Shown: one piece after another, positions 50,951-62,997 of the stretch
Position numbering within the stretch: the first letter of the stretch is position 1
How the letters are laid out: every line of letters starts with the position of its first letter
Assembly (NCBI GenBank): GCA_947482665.1
Contig: CANKJK010000007.1
Location: 62,001-126,000 of the forward strand
From: Acidobacteriota bacterium
GTDB taxonomy: Bacteria > Acidobacteriota > Vicinamibacteria > Vicinamibacterales > UBA2999
DNA: 64,000 nt
Reading direction: 5' to 3'
Translations under genes and position numbers: made by a program
The notes under the pieces: generated by a model
Databases searched by the model: none
The model's input: the letters and a program-made list of their open reading frames with translations, nothing else
What the model was told of the DNA's origin: nothing

Positions 50951-50959
50951 TGCTACGAT
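50951..50959 (+). promoter_or_regulatory. Extended -10 promoter of ilvE
   Basis: TGCTACGAT is an extended -10 element just past the kinase stop. It gives a leader of about 15 nt that contains the Shine-Dalgarno AAAGGAG of ilvE. It is identical to the element upstream of carA. Confidence 0.45.
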
Positions 50960-50980
50960 CTCCAAAAGGAGCAACAAATA

Positions 50981-51928
50981 ATGGCTTTCCCAGGCACCGG
51001 CAAGATTTGGATGAACGGCACGTTCGTGGACTGGAAAGATGCGAATATCCATATCGCGTCCCACGTCATCCACTACGGCAGCGGCGTCTTTGAGGGCGCC
51101 CGGTGCTACAAGACGGTCAACGGCCCCGCGGTTTTCCGCCTCGACGAACATGTCCGCCGGCTGCTGGAATCCGCCAAGGTCTACCGCATGGATCCCGCAT
51201 TCACGCGCCAGCAACTGGTTGACGCCGTGCTGGAGACCGTGCGGATCAACAAGTTTGAGTCCTGCTACATCCGGCCGCTGATCTGGCGTGGATACGACTC
51301 GCTTGGCGTCTATGCGATGACCTGCCCCATCGAAACAGCCATCATCGCGTGGGAGTGGGGCGCCTACTTCTCGCAGGATGCGCTGGAGAACGGTCTCGAC
51401 GTCAAGGTCTCGACCTGGAACCGGCTCGCCCCCAACACGCTGCCCGCGATGGCCAAGTGCGTGGCCAACTACGCCAACTCGCAGCTTATTGCCATGGAGG
51501 CACGGCTCGAGGGCTACGCCGAAGGCCTGGCACTCGATGTCCAGGGCAACATCAGCGAAGGCAGCGGCCAGAACCTGTTCCTCGTCCGCGACGGTGTCAT
51601 CTACACGCCGCCCATCGGATCGTCGGTCCTCTGGGGGATTACCCGTGACTCCGCGATGACGATTGCGAAAGACCTCGGCTACGAGGTTCGCGAACAGGTG
51701 CTGCCACGCGAGATGCTCTACGTGGCCGACGAAGTCTTCTTCGTGGGTACGGCGGTCGAAGTGACGCCGATTCGCACGGTGGATCGGATCACGGTGGGTG
51801 CGGGCACGCGCGGCCCGATCACGGCCGCCATCCAGCAGCGTTTCATGGAGATTGTGGCCGGCACCGCCCCTGATACACACCACTGGTTGACACCGGTCAC
51901 CGTACCCGCAGCCGCGGGCGCCCGGTAG
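50981..51928 (+). CDS. ilvE: Branched-chain amino-acid aminotransferase
   Basis: A 315-residue fold-type IV PLP enzyme that interconverts branched-chain amino acids and their 2-oxo acids. The family sequence is clear: HYGSGVFEGARCY, FRLDEHVRRLLESA, the PLP-lysine region PAMAKCVANYANSQLIAMEA, GNISEGSGQNLF, and DEVFFVGTAVEVTPI. I chose the ATG at 50981 with AAAGGAG upstream, dropping the 21-residue ORF-track extension that overlaps the kinase gene. A terminator hairpin follows. Confidence 0.95.
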   Translation: MAFPGTGKIWMNGTFVDWKDANIHIASHVIHYGSGVFEGARCYKTVNGPAVFRLDEHVRRLLESAKVYRMDPAFTRQQLVDAVLETVRINKFESCYIRPLIWRGYDSLGVYAMTCPIETAIIAWEWGAYFSQDALENGLDVKVSTWNRLAPNTLPAMAKCVANYANSQLIAMEARLEGYAEGLALDVQGNISEGSGQNLFLVRDGVIYTPPIGSSVLWGITRDSAMTIAKDLGYEVREQVLPREMLYVADEVFFVGTAVEVTPIRTVDRITVGAGTRGPITAAIQQRFMEIVAGTAPDTHHWLTPVTVPAAAGAR

Positions 51929-51938
51929 CACACCCTCT

Positions 51939-51975
51939 GGCCGGTCCGGCGTCCCGGATCGGCCGCTTCTTTTCG
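51939..51975 (+). terminator. Intrinsic terminator after ilvE
   Basis: GGCCGGTCCGG and CCGGATCGGCC form an 11-bp stem with one G-T wobble around a 4-nt loop. A T-rich tail (GCTTCTTTTC) follows. It lies 11 nt after the ilvE stop. Confidence 0.7.
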
Positions 51976-51985
51976 AGGCCCCCCG

Positions 51986-53119
51986 ATGCACGTCAACGAC
52001 CTGCTCGCGCGCGCGGTGAACCAGGGGGCGTCCGACTTACACCTCAAGACCGGCGGCCCGCCGATGCTCCGGGTCCGGGGCGAACTGGTGCCGCTCCCGG
52101 AGGCCACTCGACTCCACGCCACCGAGATGGCGGCGATCGCCAGCACGGTCCTCTCGCCCGCGCAGGCGGCACGGCTGGAACGACAGGAGGACGTCGACCT
52201 CGCCTACAGCGTGCCCGGCCTCGGGCGATTCCGCTGCAACGTCTTCCTGCAACGCGGAACGGTCGGCATGGTGTTCCGGGTCATCCCGCAGCAGGTACCC
52301 GGCTTCGAGGCACTTGGACTCCCGCCCGTCCTGGCACGGATCGCGGCCGAAGAGCGCGGCCTGATCCTGGTCACTGGCACGACGGGCAGCGGCAAGAGCA
52401 CGACACTCGCCGCCCTGGTTGACGCGATCAACCAGGCGCGCACTGCGCACATCGTCACCATCGAGGACCCGATCGAATACCTCCATCACGACAGACGGGC
52501 GATCATCAACCAGCGGGAAATCGGCATCGATACCGTGTCATTCGCCGCGGCCCTCCGAAGCGCGCTCCGACAGGACCCTGACGTCATCCTCGTTGGGGAG
52601 ATGCGGGACCACGACACGATTGAGACGGCACTGACCGCAGCCGAAACCGGTCACCTGGTGTTGTCCACGCTCCATACGCTGGACGCCGTCGAAACCATCA
52701 ACCGGACGATCGGAGTCTTCCCTCCACACCAGCAGCCACAGATCCGGCTCCAACTCGCCAGCGTCCTCAAGGCCATCGTCAGCCAGCGCCTGATCCCACG
52801 CGCCGATGGCACGGGCCGCGCCGCCGCGGTGGAGGTGCTCATCGCCACCCCCTTCATTCGGGATGCGATCGTGGATCCGGCGCGGACGCACCTGATTCAT
52901 GGCGCCATCGCCCAGGGCCACTCGCAGTACGGTACGCAAACGTTCGATCAGGCCATCTACACCCTGTACGAACGCGGCATCGTCTCGCTCGACGAGGCCC
53001 TTCGGTGGGCTTCCAACGTCGACGAATTCACGCTGCGGGTCCAGGGCATCTCGGGCGGTGCCGCCAGTGCCGACAGCACCGTGAGCGGGGCGCCGGACGT
53101 CACGCGCTTCTCCCGATAG
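51986..53119 (+). CDS. pilT: Type IV pilus retraction ATPase PilT
   Basis: A 377-residue hexameric ATPase that retracts type IV pili for twitching and DNA uptake. It has an N-terminal PAS-like domain (SDLHLKTGGPPMLRVRGEL), Walker A GTTGSGKSTT, Asp box IVTIEDPIEYLHHD, Walker B DPDVILVGEMRD and His box TGHLVLSTLHT. A Shine-Dalgarno (GAGG) lies 7 nt before the ATG. No other pilus assembly ATPase, pilB or pilC, is in the window. Confidence 0.93.
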   Translation: MHVNDLLARAVNQGASDLHLKTGGPPMLRVRGELVPLPEATRLHATEMAAIASTVLSPAQAARLERQEDVDLAYSVPGLGRFRCNVFLQRGTVGMVFRVIPQQVPGFEALGLPPVLARIAAEERGLILVTGTTGSGKSTTLAALVDAINQARTAHIVTIEDPIEYLHHDRRAIINQREIGIDTVSFAAALRSALRQDPDVILVGEMRDHDTIETALTAAETGHLVLSTLHTLDAVETINRTIGVFPPHQQPQIRLQLASVLKAIVSQRLIPRADGTGRAAAVEVLIATPFIRDAIVDPARTHLIHGAIAQGHSQYGTQTFDQAIYTLYERGIVSLDEALRWASNVDEFTLRVQGISGGAASADSTVSGAPDVTRFSR

Positions 53120-53132
53120 CGCTCCGGTTCCC

Positions 53133-53597
53133 ATGGCCGACGCCTACCTCACCGCGCTGCGGATGCTGGCGCGGCGCGAGCTGTCCGAGCAGCAAATTCG
53201 GGACCGTCTCACCAAGCGCGAGTTTGACGAGGCCGACGTGGCCGAGGCCGTTGCCCGCCTTCGGCAGGACCGTTCGCTCGACGATCGGCGCGTGGCCGGC
53301 GCCATGGCACGCCTGGAGATCCTCACGCGCCGCCACGGGCGCATGCGTGCCGAACGCCAGATGAAGGCCGCCGGTCTCGCGCCTGACCTGATTCGCGAGG
53401 CCCTGGAGGCCACGCTCGCGGACACGGATGCGGATGAGCTCATCGCGGCGGCGGTGGCCCGCCGCCTGCGCCACGGCCAGACGATCCAGGACGACGCCCA
53501 CTTCCGCCGTCTGTACCGCTATCTCATCGGACAGGGCTTCGGCAGCAGTCAGGCCCTGGCGGCGCTGAAAGCGCACCGCACACGCCGGGAGGAGTAG
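53133..53597 (+). CDS. recX: RecX-family regulator of RecA
   Basis: A 154-residue helical protein with the RecX three-helix repeats. The first starts ALRMLARRELSEQQIRDRLTKREF; later repeats include DDRRVAGAMARLEILTRRHGRMRAERQMKAAG and YRYLIGQGFGSSQALAALKAH. RecX limits RecA filament growth. recA is not in the window. The recX-alaS order is a common arrangement. The gene starts 13 nt after pilT. Confidence 0.86.
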   Translation: MADAYLTALRMLARRELSEQQIRDRLTKREFDEADVAEAVARLRQDRSLDDRRVAGAMARLEILTRRHGRMRAERQMKAAGLAPDLIREALEATLADTDADELIAAAVARRLRHGQTIQDDAHFRRLYRYLIGQGFGSSQALAALKAHRTRREE

Positions 53598-53655
53598 CGC
53601 CGGCCCGTTCCGGCGAGTGCCACACGGCGGAGCGCCCGTGCCTCTCACCCGGTGT

Positions 53656-53708
53656 GTGTGCCTCGGGTGGGTCGCGAAGGCAGGCACTGGCACCCAGCGC
53701 AGGCACAC
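53656..53708. promoter_or_regulatory. Inverted repeat upstream of alaS
   Basis: GTGTGCCT (53656-53663) and AGGCACAC (53701-53708) are perfect inverted copies. Inside them GGGTG and CACCC can also pair. The repeat lies upstream of the presumed alaS -10 box, so it would act as DNA (operator) rather than as leader RNA unless a start further upstream exists. Confidence 0.3.
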
Positions 53709-53722
53709 GGGGGTATCGCCAT

Positions 53723-53728
53723 TACAAT
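53723..53728 (+). promoter_or_regulatory. Possible -10 box of alaS
   Basis: TACAAT lies 10 nt before the alaS ATG. Transcription would begin about 4 nt from the start codon. No good -35 is visible. Confidence 0.4.
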
Positions 53729-53738
53729 TAAGGTTCCG

Positions 53739-56446
<2,708 letters not shown>

Positions 56447-56447
<1 letters not shown>

Positions 56448-57184
56448 TGCGCCGATATCTGCTGGCGGCGTGGATGCTGTTCGCCGGGGCGACCGCGGCC
56501 TCGGCGCAGATCTACGCCTGGCAGGATGCGGCGGGCACCTGGGTCCTCTCCGACCGGGAGCAGCCAGGCGCACGCACGTTCGCGGTCCCACAGAGTCCCG
56601 TGTTCCGGGCCACCCGGCCGGCGCCCGCACCAGCCGTGATGGCGTACGACGGTCTCATCCGCACGCACGCCAACAGAACCGGCCTCGCCCCCGAACTGGT
56701 CCGCGCGGTCATTCAGGTCGAGTCGGCCTTCAACCCCCTGGCGCATTCGCCCAAGGGCGCGATGGGCCTGATGCAGTTGATGCCAGGGACTGCTGCGCTG
56801 CTCGGCGTAGCCCACCCGTACGATCCGGCCGAGAACATCGCAGGAGGTACCAGCTACCTGCGGAGCCTCCTGGACCGCTTCGACGGCAATCTCGCGCTGG
56901 CGCTGGCCGCCTACAACGCCGGGCCAGGGGCCGTGGAGCGCTCCGGCTTCCAGATTCCGCCGTATCGGGAAACGCAGGAATACGTCGACAAGATCGGCGC
57001 CGCATCAGCCGGAACGTCCCGCCTGTCGCCACGCTCGGCGTCCCGTGGTCGCGCACAGACCGCGGCCCCAGCACGGGAGGCCGCCAGGATGTACCGGGTG
57101 ATTGACGTCATCGACGGCCGGCCCGTCGTTCGCTACACGACCGAGCGTCCGGAATCGGGCGCCTTTGACGTCCTGCAGGAATAG
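56447..57184 (+). CDS. Exported lytic transglycosylase (SLT domain)
   Basis: A 245-residue periplasmic protein with a signal peptide ([17 protein letters not shown]). A short DUF4124-like region ([17 protein letters not shown]) is followed by a lytic transglycosylase domain (about 70-180) with the catalytic Glu in [29 protein letters not shown] and [11 protein letters not shown]. The C-terminal tail is Ala/Arg-rich. It shares the A of its ATG with the alaS stop and is probably made from the same message. Confidence 0.88.
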
Positions 57185-57488
57185 GATTTCAGCGCCAGGT
57201 GGTCTCCTGGTGGCGCCGCGTGAGGGGAGATTTCGCCAGGAATGGCGTGTTTGCGTTCAGGCCGCTGCCGCAGACGGAGGCCGAAAGGGACCTCGAGGCC
57301 GAATCAGCCCGGGTGCCACCCGAACAAGGGAAGATCTGACCCACCTGGCGCTCGACAGGCCCCCTGAGAGTCCCGGCGGCGCGCCCCCTCCAGGGCAGGT
57401 ACCGCCAGGCCATGGCACGATCCCACGTAACTGATGCTAGAATTGGTAGTTCCGATTAAGTCTCATTTCTCGAGAGGATCACGTCCAA
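57185..57488. other. Intergenic region between the lytic transglycosylase gene and rpsT
   Basis: These 304 bp have no convincing gene. A GC-rich hairpin (GCGCCAGG ... CCTGGTGGCGC, 57192-57216) follows the transglycosylase stop, with no T-run. An extended -10 for rpsT is at 57435-57443. Nothing else was recognised. Confidence 0.55.
57435..57443 (+). promoter_or_regulatory. Extended -10 promoter of rpsT
   Basis: TGCTAGAAT fits an extended -10 (TGnTAnnAT). Transcription would begin near 57450, giving a leader of about 39 nt before the GTG start of rpsT. A Shine-Dalgarno-like GAGAGGA follows. Confidence 0.5.
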
Positions 57489-57755
57489 GTGGCCAAGCGT
57501 ACCAAGTCAGCTCTGAAGGCGAACCGCCAGAACATCAAGCGCCGTGAACATAACCGGTCGCTGCGCTCCACCTTGCGCACCGCGCTCAAGGCGATTCGCG
57601 CCGCTCTGGACGGCAAGGATGTCGAGGCCGCACAGGCTGCGCTCAACAAGACCGTGTCCCTCGTGGACAAGATGGCCACCAAGGGCATCATCCACAAGAA
57701 CACCGCCGGCCGGTACAAGTCGCGTCTGACGAACCGCCTGAAGAAGGCCGCGTAA
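57489..57755 (+). CDS. rpsT: 30S ribosomal protein S20
   Basis: An 88-residue basic, helical protein of the small subunit that binds 16S rRNA. The sequence MAKRTKSALKANRQNIKRREHN and the C-terminal GIIHKNTAGRYKSRLTNRLKK are typical of S20. The start is GTG at 57489, preceded by GAGAGGA. It stands alone on the plus strand and converges on holA 4 bp away. Confidence 0.97.
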   Translation: MAKRTKSALKANRQNIKRREHNRSLRSTLRTALKAIRAALDGKDVEAAQAALNKTVSLVDKMATKGIIHKNTAGRYKSRLTNRLKKAA

Positions 57756-57759
57756 GCCG

Positions 57760-58728
57760 TCAGCGGCGCGGGCCTGCCCCCATCGGCCCGCGGCGTCCCG
57801 CCGCGGGCGACGTGTCGCACAACTCCACAATCAGCCGCTCCAGAAGGGTCTGCGGTTCTCCGCCGGAGGACTTCAGCGCCAGGTCCGTGCGCATGAGCGC
57901 CGCGATCGCCTCTGGCAGCCGCGCCGCGGGCAGTTTCTCCGCCGCCGCGCGCAACTGACCCATCAGCATGAAGGGCACCGCGCCAGCGTCCATCGCCAGA
58001 CTCAGTTCTTTGAGCGCGGTCTTCGCATCGTTTCGCCAGATGGCCTTCGCAATGCCGAAATCCTCCTGGACCTCGGCCACCGCCGGCACCACCATTTTCA
58101 CATCGTCAACGGTCACCTGCGCGGCCCCCAGCGCGTAGAGGCTCACGCGCTCCAGTGCCGCGCGCAGTGCACTGATGTCGGGTCCCACCCGGTGCGCCAG
58201 CGCCCGGGCCGTGCCCGACGCCAGCACCACGCCGTCGCGCGCCGCGCGCGTCGTCACCCAGCGCTCTGCGCTCTCGGCATCGACGACCGTGCCGCAATCC
58301 ACCACCGCCGCATGTTCGCGCAGGCGCTTGACGATGCGACGCCGTTCATCCAGCTGACCGCAGATGAACACCACGCTGCAGTGACCAGGCGCCTCTTCGA
58401 CGAACGCCTCCAGGCGTTCGCCGTCCGCATCCGCCGCCTTGCTCTCCCGTTTCGGGATGAGGAGCTTCTCTGCCTCAGCCACAATGACGACGCGGCGCGC
58501 CGCCATCATGGGGAGCTGGCTTGCCGCGTCGATCAGCGCGCCAGCCTTGATCTCGCCCCCGCGCAGCCGTTCAACATTGAAGGCCTCGAGCCCCTCGTCA
58601 ACGAGGCCAGTCACTTCATCCGCGACGGCAGACTTCTCCGTCTCGTCATCGCCCACGAGCATGTACAGGGACCGGGCTGAACCCGCCGTCAGTTCCTTCC
58701 GGAGGGCCGCAAGCGTCAGCGCGGGCAT
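57760..58728 (-). CDS. holA: DNA polymerase III delta subunit
   Basis: A 322-residue clamp-loader subunit that opens the beta sliding clamp. It has the N-terminal core YMLVGDDETEKSAVAD, the second domain (RRVVIVAEAEKLL), a Walker-like region without nucleotide-binding motifs, and a helical collar domain with FGIAKAIWRNDAKTALKELSLAMD. It follows lptE by 5 nt. The order leuS-lptE-holA is conserved in many diderm bacteria. Confidence 0.92.
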   Translation of the reverse strand: MPALTLAALRKELTAGSARSLYMLVGDDETEKSAVADEVTGLVDEGLEAFNVERLRGGEIKAGALIDAASQLPMMAARRVVIVAEAEKLLIPKRESKAADADGERLEAFVEEAPGHCSVVFICGQLDERRRIVKRLREHAAVVDCGTVVDAESAERWVTTRAARDGVVLASGTARALAHRVGPDISALRAALERVSLYALGAAQVTVDDVKMVVPAVAEVQEDFGIAKAIWRNDAKTALKELSLAMDAGAVPFMLMGQLRAAAEKLPAARLPEAIAALMRTDLALKSSGGEPQTLLERLIVELCDTSPAAGRRGPMGAGPRR

Positions 58729-58733
58729 GAGGC

Positions 58734-59291
58734 TTAGAAGGCCTCGAGAATGGCCGTCGCCACTGTGCGCGCGACGTCGCTGGAGATGCGGTCGAAGGCG
58801 CTGCGCTCTTCGTCCAGGAAGCCCGCCCCCTGCACAGCTGTCGCCGTGCGCTGCGCGAGCTCGTACTCACCCCGGAAGGTGAGCGCGTCATTGGACCAGA
58901 GGATCTTCGCGGACTTCGTGTCCGTGAAGCTGACCTTCATGGTGAGCAGGAAGAGGTACCGCGTTGCGAGCTGCTGGTCGTTGAAGGCCGATGGCTGCAC
59001 GCTGATGCTACTGATCTCGCCGGCCACGACCGCATCAACGCCGGCGTCGTCCGGCACGACACGGAACGACCCCCGGCCGATGAATTCCGTCCGCAGCTTC
59101 TCCGTCAGCACCTGCTCGACGTCGAAGAACGTGCTGCGATTACCCAGCAGCGGAATACCGATCGCCTTGATCTCTGGCGAAATGAACGACCCGCGCCCGG
59201 CGAGGGCGTAGCCGCACCCGGACACAGCCGCCGCCGTGCCGGCCAGCGCCAGTGTCGAGAGAACCGCGCGCCTCGGAATGTGGCCGCTCAT
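58734..59291 (-). CDS. lptE: LPS-assembly lipoprotein LptE-like
   Basis: A 185-residue outer-membrane lipoprotein that plugs the LptD barrel during LPS delivery. The lipobox is VSGCGY, where Cys is acylated. The body contains [17 protein letters not shown] and the beta-strand pattern of the family. I chose the ATG at 59291, in an ATGA overlap with the leuS stop; the upstream ORF-track extension is inside leuS. Its position between leuS and holA supports the call more strongly than its sequence does. Confidence 0.82.
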   Translation of the reverse strand: MSGHIPRRAVLSTLALAGTAAAVSGCGYALAGRGSFISPEIKAIGIPLLGNRSTFFDVEQVLTEKLRTEFIGRGSFRVVPDDAGVDAVVAGEISSISVQPSAFNDQQLATRYLFLLTMKVSFTDTKSAKILWSNDALTFRGEYELAQRTATAVQGAGFLDEERSAFDRISSDVARTVATAILEAF

Positions 59292-61813
59292 CCCACCACG
59301 ATGCTGACGAGGCGACCCTTCGCGACCACCACCTTCTTGACGGTCTTGCCAGCCAGGTGCGGCTGTACGGCCGCATCCGCCAGGGCCAGTCGCTCGAGGT
59401 CCGTCTCCGCGATGTCGACTGGCACGGTCAGTCGGCCGCGCACTTTGCCGTTCACCTGCACGGGGACCACCACCTCCTCGGCTCTGGCCACGGCGCCTTC
59501 GTAGGTCGGCCAAGCGGCCGCCGCCAGTCCGCCGGAATGCCCCAGGCGCTCCCACAACTCCTCCGCGGTATGTGGCGCGAACGGGGCCAGCATCCGGACC
59601 AGTGCCGACACGGCCTCCCCAACAACCGCCACCACCTCTGGGCGCTCGGGCACCGGTGCCGCGTCCTCGGACCGTCGCGAGGGAACGCCCGTCGCCGTCG
59701 TCTCGCTGAACGCGTAGAGCTCGTTGACCAGCTCCATCATCGCGGAGATCGCGGTATTGAGCTGCTGCCGCTCCTCGATGTCGACGGTCACCCGCCGAAT
59801 GGTTTCGTGCGTCTTCCTGCGCAGGGCCTTGGCCTCCGGCGACAGTCCCTCGAAGGCGTCCTCATGCACGCCGGCCAGCGTCGCCAGCCAGTGGTCCACA
59901 AACCGCCAGACTCGTGCGAGGAAGCGCCAGCTGCCCTCGATGCCGGCGTCGGACCACTCGATCTCCTTCTCGGGCGGCGCGACGAACATCACGTAGAGCC
60001 GCAGGGCGTCCGCGCCGTACTTCGTCATCATGTCGTCCGGGTCCACGACGTTGCCCTTGGACTTCGACATGACCTGCCCTTCCTTCAGCACCATCCCCTG
60101 CGTGAGCAGGTGCTGGAAGGGCTCGTCGTGCGTCACCATGCCGAGATCGCGGAACACCCGCGCGAAGAAGCGCGAGTAGATCAGGTGCAGGATCGCGTGC
60201 TCGACGCCACCGACATAGAAATCGACCGGCAGCCAGTAGCGGACCGCATCCGGGTTGAACGCCTGCCCGCTGTTGTGAGGATCGGCGAACCGGTAGAAGT
60301 ACCAGGACGAGTCGACGAACGTATCCATCGTGTCCGTTTCGCGGCGCGCCGCCTGCCCGCACCGCGGACACGTCGTGTCGACGAACTCGCGCACGTGCGA
60401 CAGCGGCGAGTCACCGCGCCCCGTGAACTGCGTGATACGCGGCAACTCCACGGGTAACTGGTCATCGGGCACCGGCACGAGTCCATCGCGCTCACAGTGG
60501 ACGAACGGAATCGGCGTGCCCCAGTAGCGCTGCCGGGAGATGCCCCAGTCCTTCAACCGGAACTGCACGGTGCCTTCACCGCATCCCTTCGCCCGGGCGG
60601 CGGCAATCATCCGGACTTGCGCCTCGGCGGACGGCAGGCCGGAAAACTCACCGGACTCCACGAGCGTGCCGTACGCGTCCGCCGCCTCCGTCAACGAGTC
60701 TGACAGCCGCGGCTGCCCGTCCGGCGTGACCACCACGCGGATGGGCAGTCCGAACTTGCGCGCAAACTCAAAATCGCGCTGGTCGTGCGCCGGCACCGCC
60801 ATCACCGCGCCTGTCCCGTAGTCGCCGAGGACGAAGTTCGCCACCCAGATCGGAACGGTCTGCCCGGTGAAAGGATTCACGGCACGCTGCCCGGTGTCGA
60901 AACCCTGCTTCTCGATCTCGCCACTCATGCGCGCGGCGCGATCCTGCAGCCGGAACGCCTGCACCTGCTGACGGAACGTGGCGGGGTCAGCCGACCGGTC
61001 TGCGAACGCCGCGACCAGCGCGTGCTCCGGCGCCAGCAGTACAAAGGTCGCCCCGAATATCGTGTCGATGCGGGTCGTGAACACCTCGATCGTCGTGCCA
61101 GCATCGCCGTCCACCGCGAACCGGACCTTGGCCCCCTCGGAGCGCCCGATCCAATTGCGCTGCATCGTCAGCACTTTGTCTGGCCACTCGGTCAGCCCAT
61201 CAATCGCGGTCAACAGCTCGTCGGCATATGCCGTGATCCGGAAGAACCACTGTTCCAGGTCGCGTGTCTCAACCGCGGAGTGACATCGCCAGCAGCCCCC
61301 GTCGACCACCTGCTCATTGGCAAGCACGGTGTTACAGCTCGGACACCAGTTCACCGACGAGCGCTTCCGGTAGGCCAGGCCCTTCTCGTACATCCGGATG
61401 AAGAGCCACTGGTTCCACTTGTAGTAATTCGCGTCACACGTAGCCAGCTCCCGCTGCCAGGCATAGCTGATGCCCATCCGCTGGAGCTGCCCCTTCATGT
61501 GATCGATGTTGCCGCGGGTGGAATCCTCGGGATGGATCCCATGCTTGATGGCGGCGTTCTCCGCCGGAAGTCCGAACGCGTCCCACCCGAACGGATGCAG
61601 GACGTTAAAGCCCTGCAGGCGTTTCATCCGGGCCAGCGCGTCCCCGATGCTGTAGTTGCGCACGTGCCCCATGTGCGCGTGACCAGATGGATACGCGAAC
61701 ATCTCGAGGCAGTAGAACTTGGGCTTGGAAGGGTCTTCGGTGACCTCAAATGCGCCGGACGCATTCCAGCGTTCCTGCCACTTGCGATCAAGGTCCTGCG
61801 GTGTGTAGTCCAT
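59288..61813 (-). CDS. leuS: Leucyl-tRNA synthetase
   Basis: An 841-residue class I synthetase with CP1 editing domain. HMGH ([13 protein letters not shown]) and MSKS ([14 protein letters not shown]) are intact. The zinc-like knuckles (CPSC, CWRC; later CPRC) are present. The editing core includes [12 protein letters not shown] and [17 protein letters not shown] chose the ATG at 61813 ([16 protein letters not shown]); the 39-residue ORF-track extension runs into the upstream gene. First gene of leuS-lptE-holA. Confidence 0.98.
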   Translation of the reverse strand: MDYTPQDLDRKWQERWNASGAFEVTEDPSKPKFYCLEMFAYPSGHAHMGHVRNYSIGDALARMKRLQGFNVLHPFGWDAFGLPAENAAIKHGIHPEDSTRGNIDHMKGQLQRMGISYAWQRELATCDANYYKWNQWLFIRMYEKGLAYRKRSSVNWCPSCNTVLANEQVVDGGCWRCHSAVETRDLEQWFFRITAYADELLTAIDGLTEWPDKVLTMQRNWIGRSEGAKVRFAVDGDAGTTIEVFTTRIDTIFGATFVLLAPEHALVAAFADRSADPATFRQQVQAFRLQDRAARMSGEIEKQGFDTGQRAVNPFTGQTVPIWVANFVLGDYGTGAVMAVPAHDQRDFEFARKFGLPIRVVVTPDGQPRLSDSLTEAADAYGTLVESGEFSGLPSAEAQVRMIAAARAKGCGEGTVQFRLKDWGISRQRYWGTPIPFVHCERDGLVPVPDDQLPVELPRITQFTGRGDSPLSHVREFVDTTCPRCGQAARRETDTMDTFVDSSWYFYRFADPHNSGQAFNPDAVRYWLPVDFYVGGVEHAILHLIYSRFFARVFRDLGMVTHDEPFQHLLTQGMVLKEGQVMSKSKGNVVDPDDMMTKYGADALRLYVMFVAPPEKEIEWSDAGIEGSWRFLARVWRFVDHWLATLAGVHEDAFEGLSPEAKALRRKTHETIRRVTVDIEERQQLNTAISAMMELVNELYAFSETTATGVPSRRSEDAAPVPERPEVVAVVGEAVSALVRMLAPFAPHTAEELWERLGHSGGLAAAAWPTYEGAVARAEEVVVPVQVNGKVRGRLTVPVDIAETDLERLALADAAVQPHLAGKTVKKVVVAKGRLVSIVVG

Positions 61814-61885
61814 GAGGGTCGAGCGGCCGCTGCTGGGTGGCTGACGCACCACGACGGGCGCCAGGATGAGCGATACGCTGCTGAA

Positions 61886-61891
61886 ATTATA
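61886..61891 (-). promoter_or_regulatory. Possible -10 box of leuS inside the upstream stop codon
   Basis: On the minus strand TATAAT includes the TAA stop of the histone-deacetylase-family gene. Transcription would start near 61879, giving leuS a leader of about 66 nt. No good -35 hexamer is seen 16-18 nt upstream. Confidence 0.4.
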
Positions 61892-62909
61892 GTCGCCAGT
61901 ACCGGGAGATGACGGGCACGGCCTCCGCAAGCGCCCGTTCGCCCCGCTCCCGGGAGCCTGGCACGGCCTCCGCGGCCCCCAGGCCAGGCTCGGCCAATCC
62001 GGCCGTGAGCGCGCGGAGCGAACCGGCCAGCGCGGACAGGTTATAGCCGCCCTCGGTCACGGCCACGATCCGGCCGCCACAGATCTCTCCAGCCACGGCG
62101 GCCAGGCGCCTGGCCAATGAGCCAAATCCCTCCGTGCTGACCTGCATCCCGGCCAATGGGTCCGCCGCATGCGCATCAAACCCGGCCGAGAGCAGAAGCA
62201 GGTCCGGACGGTACTGGCGGACGACAGGCAGCACGGCCCGGTCAAAGACCACCGCGTAGTCCGCATCGCCGCAGCCGGCCTCCATCGGCAGATTCACGGT
62301 GTATCCCTCGCCCGCCCCACGCCCGCACTCTCCAGCCGCGCCCGTGCCGGGGTAACAGGGGAACTGGTGCATGGACACGAACAACACCGAAGGGTCTGCC
62401 TCGAAGCTGTGCTGCGTGCCATTGCCGTGATGCACATCGAAGTCAATGATCGCGACCCGCTCGGCGCCACGTGCCCGCGCATGCGCCGCCGCCACCGCGA
62501 CGTTATTGAACAGGCAAAATCCCATTGCGCGGTCGGCCTCGGCATGATGCCCGGGAGGGCGCACGAACGCGACGGCGGTCCGCGCGCGCCCGTCGAGGAC
62601 CAGGTCCACGCCGTGGCAGGCCGCGCCTGCGGCAAGACGGGCCAGTTCCACGGACTCCCGTGAGGTCACCGTATCCGGGTCGAAGGCCACCGGACGGCCG
62701 GCGGTGGCCATCACCTCACGCAGATAGCGCTCGGTGTGAATGCGACGCAGTTCTTCATCGGTGGCGGTCCGCGGCTCAACGACCGACCACCCGGCCGCGT
62801 GCGCCTCCGCCGCCACAACCTGCATCACTTCGGCACGCTCAAACCGCTCGGGATGCCCGGGCGGTGTCAGGTGGCCTGCAAAGCGATCGGAGGTTACGAG
62901 TGTCAGCAC
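61887..62909 (-). CDS. Histone-deacetylase-family (acetylpolyamine/AcuC-like) deacetylase
   Basis: A 340-residue zinc deacetylase of the arginase fold. The active site is intact: RPPGHHAE (the two catalytic His), [11 protein letters not shown] and [12 protein letters not shown] (metal ligands), and EGGYNLSAL with the catalytic Tyr. Bacterial members act on acetylated lysines, acetylpolyamines or acetoin-pathway proteins; the substrate here is not evident. I chose the GTG at 62909, with CGGAG upstream and a sensible N-terminus ([19 protein letters not shown]). A terminator separates it from the VOC gene. Confidence 0.9.
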   Translation of the reverse strand: MLTLVTSDRFAGHLTPPGHPERFERAEVMQVVAAEAHAAGWSVVEPRTATDEELRRIHTERYLREVMATAGRPVAFDPDTVTSRESVELARLAAGAACHGVDLVLDGRARTAVAFVRPPGHHAEADRAMGFCLFNNVAVAAAHARARGAERVAIIDFDVHHGNGTQHSFEADPSVLFVSMHQFPCYPGTGAAGECGRGAGEGYTVNLPMEAGCGDADYAVVFDRAVLPVVRQYRPDLLLLSAGFDAHAADPLAGMQVSTEGFGSLARRLAAVAGEICGGRIVAVTEGGYNLSALAGSLRALTAGLAEPGLGAAEAVPGSRERGERALAEAVPVISRYWRL

Positions 62910-62939
62910 GGGTATCTCCGGCAGGGTCGATGTCTGGAC

Positions 62940-62975
62940 AAAAAAAGGGCGGAACGCCTTGTGGCGCTCCGCCCT
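62940..62975 (-). terminator. Intrinsic terminator of the VOC-protein gene
   Basis: AGGGCGGAACGCC and GGCGCTCCGCCCT pair as a 12-bp stem with one mismatch around TTGT. On the minus strand it is followed by a run of seven T. It begins 22 nt after the stop of the VOC-protein gene. This is the clearest terminator in the window. Confidence 0.9.
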
Positions 62976-62997
62976 GATCTTCGCAGATTCCGTCGCC

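Noticed and set aside
53598-53615. CGCCGG/CCGGCG hairpin as a recX terminator
   Set aside because: Only 6 bp and not followed by T; too weak to call.
57102-57434. 110-residue ORF before rpsT
   Set aside because: Pro/Arg-rich shadow overlapping the transglycosylase gene end; no ribosome-binding site or motif.
57767-57807. Two GC-rich hairpins as a bidirectional rpsT/holA terminator
   Set aside because: They lie inside the holA coding end and have no T-run; GC-rich coding DNA forms such stems easily.
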